Made by a program: the position numbers and the translations under genes. Below are positions 57,701-64,000 of a stretch of 64,000 bases of DNA, in pieces; the stretch's first letter is position 1, and each line of letters opens with the position of its first letter. The DNA comes from Telopea speciosissima. Taxonomy: Eukaryota; Streptophyta; Magnoliopsida; Proteales; Proteaceae. Below the pieces are notes generated by a model. That model saw nothing but the letters and a program-made list of their open reading frames with translations. It made no database searches and was not told the DNA's origin. Where the stretch lies: assembly GCF_018873765.1 (NCBI RefSeq), contig NC_057924.1, forward strand, positions 3,224,001 through 3,288,000. The letters run 5' to 3'.

Positions 57701-59900
57701 TGATCGTGAAATTGCCCTAATGGTTCTAATGGCATATCTGTCCTATATGCTTTCTGAGGTAATTCTTTATGAATCCAGAATGCATGTCAGCATGTCCTTA
57801 ACTTGTTTGATGACTTTGAGTCCTTATTGTTTTGGGAAAAACACTTTCACCCCTTGATTACTGGAGGCAGGATTATTGTCTAGTATTCCTTCATAACCTA
57901 AGAAGTTACTGTCAATTGTACCTTGTCTCAGGCAGTAATCTTCTGAATGAGAAAATCTATAAGCATGTGGGGGCTGGAAAATCTATGCATGAGACTCCAT
58001 TTGATGTGGGTCATTGATTGGATTGGAGATGGGGAGCCTGATTAGATCATTATGCTCACTCTCATCTAATTGAACAGTTGTGTTTTTCCGCTTTGCTTCC
58101 CCCCTTTTAAATAGGAATTTTTCTTCCTTCCAATTTGCTGTTAGGGCCTTGCTGATGTATGTGCAAAATACATATTTGTTGTCAGTCATGATTTTATATC
58201 TAATATTTATATGAAATTTGTTATATTCCATTTGTTATCCTTAACTGGGTTTTATTTGTGCAGCTGCTAAACCTTAGTGGTATTCTCACAGTCTTCTTTT
58301 GCGGGATTGTGATGTCACATTATGCATGGCATAATCTGACTGAAAATTCAAGAATCACAACCAGGCAAGTATGGAATGATTTTGTGGCCTCTAGGAACTT
58401 CTACTCTTCTAAAGATAATTTATAATGTATGTGTGCTATTTTCATACTATTTGGTGAATCTTAGTTGCTGGTTTGTCATGCTTTTATTATTGGTCTACAA
58501 ATTATTTTTGATACGGTCTGATGATACATCAAACGCCTCTTCATTTTTAGGCATACATTTGCAACAATGTCCTTCATTGCAGAAACATTCATCTTTCTAT
58601 ATGTGGGAATGGATGCTCTTGACATTGAGAAATGGAAAATGAGCAAGACAAGGTACAATTTCCTTTACTCTGCACTGTCTTAAGCTTCAGGTCTGCATTT
58701 GCACCATATGCATGAATTTCCTGCTGGTAGTTCAGTCTACAGCATGATACACAGCAGAGATTTTTGTACAAAAACAGTTTTCCTCCTTTTAATATATGTG
58801 CATTTTTGGAGATAAGGTAATTTAAATCTTCAAACCTGGCAATAAATGTTCATGCAGCATAATTCTACATATCAAGTATTATTCAAATAATCTAAATTGG
58901 TTTTTTTCTTCACTTATTTTTATTGCAGCTTCAAAACATCAATGGGAATCTGTTGTACCATAATCTTGTTAATATTGCTTGGACGTGCTGCATTTGTGTT
59001 TCCTCTGTCTGCTTTATCCAATTATATGAATAAAAGTGCTGAGAGAACACCAATTACATTCAAACATCAGGTGGTTAAATCCATCTTTGTTCATTAAGAA
59101 TCATTATCCACAATGACGGCAGAATTAAAATACAATTATATGGGTACAATCATTTAACACTGATCTATTTTATCAAGATTCTAATTTGGTGGGCTGGGCT
59201 TATGAGAGGAGCTGTCTCTATTGCTCTGGCTTTCCATCAGGTGAGTGCTTGCTTGGAGACAAAAGCAAACATAGGATGAAGTGATTGATTGACAATGCAT
59301 TATACTGAAAGTTTAATTTTCTTGTTCTACTTCTCATATTGGCCTATGAAGTTCACATTCTCAGGCATTACATGGAATCCAGTTCATGCTATAATGGTTA
59401 CCAGCACTGCCATTGTTGTACTCTTCACTACACTGGTAAGTATGATCTTGGAAAGGGTTTCTTTTTTCCATTCAATGATTCCAAGATTGGTTGTGGGTAA
59501 ATTGCTCTTAGATTTAGATCTTAGGAATCTGTTGCCTCACATTTGCTACTCAGATATTTGGATGTGCCTGTGATGCATATTGGATTTTCTGTCATAATAT
59601 CAGTTTCTAACAAGAGCAAAAGTTATATTCCAGGTCTTTGGCTTTTTGACAAAGCCGCTTATAAACTTATTGCTTCCTCATCAATCAAGGGACAACCACC
59701 ACAATCAAGACCCAAATTCCCCTAACAAGGAAGAGCTCAAGCTTCCTTTGCTCAACTTTGAAGAATCTGCCACAGCCAATATTCTCCATGCAAAGGATAG
59801 CCTATCCATGTTAATAGAAAGGCCTGTATACACCATACACTCCTATTGGAGGAAGTTCGATGATGCCTACATGAGACCGGTATTCGGTGGGCCACGCTGA
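51756..59900 (+). CDS. NHX: Vacuolar-class Na+(K+)/H+ antiporter, NHX3/NHX4-like
   Basis: Tonoplast cation/proton exchanger controlling vacuolar K+/Na+ and pH. Exons: 51756-51911, 54242-54360, 54461-54558, 54698-54757, 54880-54926, 55028-55222, 57521-57567, 57692-57758, 58264-58364, 58551-58652, 58929-59070, 59178-59240, 59352-59435, 59634-59900, totalling 1548 bp (515 aa). The reading frame closes throughout. The amiloride-binding motif FFIYLLPP is at 79-86. The ion-site blocks SSTDTVCTLQ (151-160) and FGEGVVNDATSVV (175-187) are intact, as are LYFGRHSTDRE, LSGILTVFFCGIVMSHY, FLYVGMDALDIEKW, LGRAAFVFPLS, IWWAGLMRGAVSIALAFHQF and FGFLTKPLI. The C-terminal RPVYTIHSYWRKFDDAYMRP, then VFGGPR, and SWWLFPK point to the NHX3/4 subgroup of class I. 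Intron 9 uses a GC donor. Intron 1 (2.3 kb) and intron 6 (2.3 kb, with a SINE) are the largest. The exact orthologue is uncertain. Confidence 0.96.
52704..52910. repeat. 105-bp tandem duplication in NHX intron 1
   Basis: GTGGGTGGATATAA, CACCTATTTGGTCTGTATC and GGAAGAGTATTGTTTGTG occur in both copies, starting at 52704 and 52809. The copies are nearly identical, so the event is recent. The duplicated frames are not coding. Confidence 0.9.
53632..54055. repeat. 212-bp tandem duplication in NHX intron 1
   Basis: CCAAAAGAATAAATACATAA, CTGGAATCCATGGAAACCAG, CTAGTCGCCTGAGTTTAT and GGTGTATTCCTTAAATAG recur with a shift of about 212 bp. Divergence is a few per cent, slightly more than at 52.7 kb. 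Confidence 0.9.
56567..56722 (-). repeat. 5'-truncated Au-like SINE with G/C tail in NHX intron 6
   Basis: Antisense to NHX. From its 5' side it reads CAGGTTGCTCCCTTGTGACC (head missing), box-B-like GTGTTCGAGTCTGGAAACAG, CCTTACATTATAACCCTCCC and GAGCCTCGTGCACTGGGTAA, then a run of about 17 C (plus-strand G, 56569-56585). The flanks GTAAAATATATTTTGCCT (56549-56566) and GTAAAATATATTTAGCCT (56723-56740) are a 17/18 target duplication. Confidence 0.92.
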
Positions 59901-60074
59901 TTGAAGGCATTTCTCTTTAAGCAGTGTACTCTGTAGATTTCTTTCAGAACCAAGTGAAAATCCATATTCAATTTTGTAGAAACATGTGATATCTTTTTTT
60001 TGTTGGATTCTAAAGAAATCTTTCAGAACCAAGTGAAATCCATATTTAATTGTAGAAACATATGGTATTAAAAA

Positions 60075-60230
60075 GTGAAAAAGAACTCTGTCTTGTACGT
60101 CAGCATTCCCATGAGTCTATCTCTCTCCTTCCCCATATGAAAAGACACCTCTACTCCCTTGTTTGAGGAGGAGAGACATAAACATATGGGAGTGCTGGCG
60201 TGTAGGCCACACTCCCAAACATTCTTCCCT
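60075..60230. mobile_element. Foldback MITE between NHX and EMC3
   Basis: The left arm GTGAAAAAGAACTCTGTC, then GCATTCCCATGAGTCTATCT, pairs with a right arm ending CATTCTTCCCT. Core and ends resemble the 14339-14511 element (TCTATCTCTCTCC core). No exact duplication seen. It lies in the NHX 3' flank. Confidence 0.65.
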
Positions 60231-60863
60231 AGGTCATATTACTTTGAATCTATGTGTAGTTGTGTAGAAGGTTAGTCTGACCTCGGAAAATTATCCTCTC
60301 AGGTATTCGTCAGACCTCTCAATATGATATTGTCATCATCTTCTTCCTCTGAACCTCATTCTAAAACTAAAACTAAAATCTGAAACCCTACCAAACCAAT
60401 TACCTACATGTAAGTATTGAAAGTCAAAACCCTACAATACCCCAAGGGACCAGCACCTTCCAATTAAGAGGTCATGAGTTCAACTCTCCTCTACCCATCC
60501 AAAACAAAGCTCTACGATACTTTGGATCCTAAAACCAAAAACCCCATGAAAGACCAAGTGATCACTAGAGGGTCAGCTTTCGCTTGTGACAATTGAATCA
60601 GCTGATCAGCATGGTCAGAGTGTCAGACTGTTAAAAGTGTCATAATCGTAGTACAATTATTACCTTTTTCTTTTCTACATTTTAACTCTACTATATTTCT
60701 ACCCAAATAATTGAGGGATTTTCTTATCCACACCCCAGATTTGTAATTCTACCTATTTTTTTCCCCTTTTAGTATAATATATATATATATTTTTCAATGA
60801 GATTACTAATATCATTTCACATATGTAATCAAAAAATTATGTACAACAGTGACAACTTTTGAT

Positions 60864-61019
60864 AATGACAATGATACGCCACTTTCAAACTATTTTTGAA
60901 AATTCTTTTATTTTTCTATTGAAAATGAGATAGGAACGCAAATGACAATGATACGCCACTTTCAAACTATTTTTGAAAATTCTTTTATTTTTCTATTGAA
61001 AATGAGATAGGAACGCAAA
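60864..61019. repeat. Perfect-looking 77-bp tandem duplication
   Basis: AATGACAATGATACGCCACT through GAGATAGGAACGCA is repeated without visible differences at 60864 and 60941. It is very recent, or an assembly artefact. The spacer between the convergent NHX and EMC3 genes holds nothing else recognised except 3' UTR sequence. Confidence 0.9.
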
Positions 61020-61635
61020 TAAAAAGTGTCCAGTTATAAATACACCTATAGGAGTGTCATTCCCAGATTCCCAATACTTAATTACTTGAATAATGATATT
61101 TTTAAGTGTTTCCTTCTCTGACCATGCAGAGAAAAAGCTTATGTGAACAACTCGTTTCATTCTACTGGATCTGTGCCACGTGAAATAATGATGTGATAAT
61201 TTTTTTATTTTTTTATTTATTTTTTTGATAAAACGATGTGATAATTTATAAAATTGGATAGATGAGTAAATGATCCGAATTAACCACGTGTTTAACCACA
61301 TGTCAAATTCATCTGAACGCAATGATGACCATCAATGAAGGAATTTGTCCTTCACCATGGCTTGAGGAAAACTGGGTCCAAATTTTCCTGAACAAATCAA
61401 TTATAACAACAAAAACAAGGGAAAATCTTTTCTTGTAAAAACTAATAACAAATGCATAACACAAGTGATGATCTCTCTAGACAACCAAAATTCATCCAAA
61501 CCCAGGAAACTGGTTTGTGGTTGCAAAGAGTGTCCTTAGAATATAATCAATTTTGTCGACTGTAGCAATTTCACTACCAAAGAAGCACGGGTGAGGACGA
61601 CTGGGGATCTGACTGGTTAGTCAAGTTAGCACTGC

Positions 61636-63807
61636 TCAGCTCACAAATTTCCTCAAGACTGCTTCAGCACGCTGCTCAATTTTTGGCAAGGCCCACTCAT
61701 GTTGCACAATGTCAAGACTGTCTTTCTCAGCACTTAAGCCCTAACAAATTGGGAGAAGAATCACAAAATAACCAATCAAACGGAAGATTTGGACCAATGA
61801 AGAACCACCACCAAAGTTGAACTTTTTCAAAAATCACCTTAGTTAATTTTATGAATTACAACAAATAACCTACAATAACATACCTTTGTAGGATCAAAGC
61901 CAAATCCACTCATTTGCATCATCCGTTGTGTGTCATCAGTTGCTGCATCAGCAACTATGTATCAGTTCCCATAAATCTGAAGACACCACTTATAATAGAT
62001 TTGAATCCCTTTTTGAAATATTTATATTGGAGAAAAGTTCTATGGGTGAGTGTACCGCCCACACCCAGACACAGTGGGGGCCAAATGACCGCTCCACCCC
62101 CTGTGAAAGGCAGAAATCCCACCCCCCCAAGATGCCTCTGTGCCCCCCTCATTGGTCCCCAAGAACATGCAGGGGCCACGCACCCCCACAGAGAACGGGC
62201 TCCCATTTATATTTATCTCTTTGCGTTCCCAGAGCACAGGAACAAGAAGAAATTCCAAATGACAAAAGGATCGTAGTACCAACCATTTTCTTCTCCCAGA
62301 ATGAGGCTGAATAGACCCCTCAGTCCAAAGAGATTGAGAAAATACCTATAAGGGAAAAGAGAAAAAAAAGGGGGGTGAATAACCAGAAATGCTTAAATAT
62401 TAAATGTATTTTAAGGTCAACTCTAAAGTACTTCCAAGTGAAGTGAGTAAATTTCTTCTTGTTCATAAAATAGGAAATACCATGAACGACTGCTGACATA
62501 GCTAACATCAACTGTGCTCAAGTCAATTCCATTTTGTAACATTGATCTGAACCTCTGCGTCAATGGAAATGGTATCTTTGCTGAAAGTGCAAATATTAAA
62601 AAAGCAATCAGACCTTTACCATAAAATCCATATGCATAGTTGGTCTACTAGAAAATATTTGTTAACGAGGAAAACTCCAGGTATTAGTCAAATAAAAAAG
62701 AGGTACCAGGAATTCACAGGCATAGTCATTGGAATCCAACATTATCAAGAAAGTAAGGTCAAACTGCTTCTTATAAGTTGGAAAATAGCAGGTTAAGTTG
62801 GAAAGGGACAGGCTACATGCCACCTCCGTATCATCAGGTCCATTACAACGATTAGCAGAAGATTGTCAATTCTAACCCCCAACCCCAATGAAGATCATGA
62901 AACTTAGTTTTGTTGGGAAAACCATGGCCATCTACTCAGTAGAGAATTGGTTGTGTCATCTGTGTTACACTGGTCCAGCTGGTGAATTTAAAGGGGAATC
63001 ATCTGCCCTCCTAATTGGCTTAGGATTGGAAAATCACTTGGATTTGATCAACACTTAGCTGAGCGTGACTCTGCAACTGTTTCTGAATGGGCTGTAATGG
63101 CCTTGCGAGAATATTTCATCTGATCTGGGAAGCGCATGCATTAGCAGATATTAACAACTTGTTCCAACATATGCCTAGAAAGACAATCCAATAGCAGATT
63201 AGTCAGTCAAAGACAAGAGCTATCAGGACTTAATTTTCCAAGGGGTGAGTCTTCCTCTGCAGTTCTTTGTCTGATATTAACCTCAGTTACCTTATTGGCT
63301 TTCGTAATGGTTCCTCAAACACTACATATTCTCCCCATCTAATTTCTAACATAACTCTACCCTTGTTAGTGGTGCTTGTTTTGTTTCATTGTTGTTCTTT
63401 GTTTCTTTCTTTTCCTTGATTTCTTTTTAGATGGGGGTGGCATGGTGGAAAGGGGTCACCCCTGGGGGGGGGGTGGGGAGTGGGGAGTGGGGGGGAAAGA
63501 GAGATATCAATATATCCAAATGGAAAGGCTAAAGCAAGGTAGAAACTAACCTGCTACAAAACCAGAGAAAAAGAAGTTGACCCATGCAAAAGTAAGAGTC
63601 TGAACAATGAACAGAATAGCACATGATTGTCAGTGGTTACATCTGAGAATTTCTGCACGGTGGTGTTAGATTACACAATTTTGATACCTGGGGTATGATC
63701 ATTGAGAGATTCTTCTTCATCATATCCATGGCCATATTAGGATCAGAGAACATTTGTGCCTGGGCATTTGGAGCCTGCCCCTTGGGGACATAAAGCAACC
63801 CATTCTC
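61636..63807 (-). CDS. EMC3: ER membrane protein complex subunit 3 (EMC3), C-terminal part; 5' exons beyond the window
   Basis: EMC3 is the Oxa1/YidC-like insertase core of the ER membrane complex, which inserts tail-anchored and multipass proteins. Exons seen, in transcript order: 63807-63688, 63599-63551, 62580-62481, 62345-62284, 61942-61884, 61740-61636. They give 164 residues and a TGA stop with all phases matching. The sequence starts [20 protein letters not shown] (linker), then [20 protein letters not shown], the membrane segment [60 protein letters not shown] (last membrane segment), a cytosolic [20 protein letters not shown] and the C-terminal [11 protein letters not shown]. About 80 N-terminal residues are missing because upstream exons lie past base 64000. 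The intron at 61943-62283 contains a MITE. Confidence 0.95.
62029..62204. mobile_element. CAGACAC-core foldback MITE inside an EMC3 intron, exact 9-bp duplication
   Basis: Ends GGAGAAAAGTTCTATGGGTG and, reverse-complemented, GGGAGCCCGTTCTCTGTGGG. The core has ACCCAGACACAGTGGGGG and CAAATGACCGCTCC, as in the 14.6 and 27 kb copies. ATTTATATT flanks it exactly at 62020-62028 and 62205-62213. It makes up more than half of the 341 bp intron, ending 79 bp before the exon at 62284. Confidence 0.87.
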
Positions 63808-64000
63808 CTGTCACAGCATAACATAATTTTCAGGGGACCATGATGAAGCAATACAACATAATGGATCAATGCAATTGTAAAGGGTAATATAAAAACTGAT
63901 TCCAACAAATGGGCTTTATCCAGCAAACTCTGAAGTTTCAACTTTCAACTGAAATGCCATCTTCTCGAGCTTGTTACCATTGAGAAACAACAAACTGTGG
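63808..64000 (-). other. EMC3 intron (partial)
   Basis: Upstream of the acceptor CTGTGACAG/GAGAATGG. No exon was recognised in this stretch, so the preceding EMC3 exon must lie to the right of the window. Confidence 0.6.

Noticed and set aside
59352-59360. Alternative NHX exon 13 acceptor at ATTCTCAG
   Set aside because: It would shift the frame. The AAG acceptor at 59351 keeps the conserved FTFSG reading.

Overview
The window is nuclear DNA of a flowering plant. It carries seven intron-rich protein genes of ordinary angiosperm families, separated by and filled with non-autonomous transposon debris. Large introns (up to 3.8 kb), Au-type SINEs and many foldback MITEs suggest a medium or large genome of a non-grass, probably woody angiosperm. 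The species cannot be fixed from the sequence.

Gene order: (1) fimbrin, minus strand, 1788-11366, 14 coding exons, 687 aa; (2) an FLA7-type fasciclin-like arabinogalactan protein, minus, 18100-18876, 258 aa, with a likely 5' UTR intron; (3) a Rho GDP-dissociation inhibitor, minus, 29349-32246, 5 exons, 255 aa; (4) an unnamed Gly/Trp-rich membrane protein with a transit-peptide-like start, minus, 36271-40782, 3 exons, 213 aa; (5) a DEK_C plus double-SWIB protein, plus, 43198-46352, 5 exons, 340 aa; (6) a vacuolar-class NHX Na+(K+)/H+ antiporter, plus, 51756-59900, 14 exons, 515 aa; (7) the C-terminal part of EMC3, minus, 61636-63807, running off the right end. Exons were joined by hand from splice signals, reading phase and family conservation. 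Phases close exactly in every gene.

The genes are not an operon or an obvious cluster. Fimbrin and RhoGDI both bear on actin and ROP signalling, FLA on the cell wall, NHX on vacuolar ion and pH balance, and EMC3 on ER membrane insertion. Genes 4 and 5 are divergent over 2.4 kb. Genes 6 and 7 are convergent.

Spacers and introns hold Au-like SINEs (four copies, one split by a 1.2 kb TIR element), a second tRNA-derived SINE, a 1.06 kb Mutator-like element with about 200 bp inverted ends, at least ten foldback MITEs (four with exact 9-bp target duplications and others with one mismatch), Tourist-like MITEs with TAA duplications, several local tandem duplications, and one fossil LTR-retroelement scrap.

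No CRISPR, virus-borne or novel multi-gene system was seen. The most notable items are the nested transposon insertions, the MITE families sharing ends but not cores, a GC-AG intron and an overlapping upstream ORF in NHX, and the uncharacterised membrane protein.
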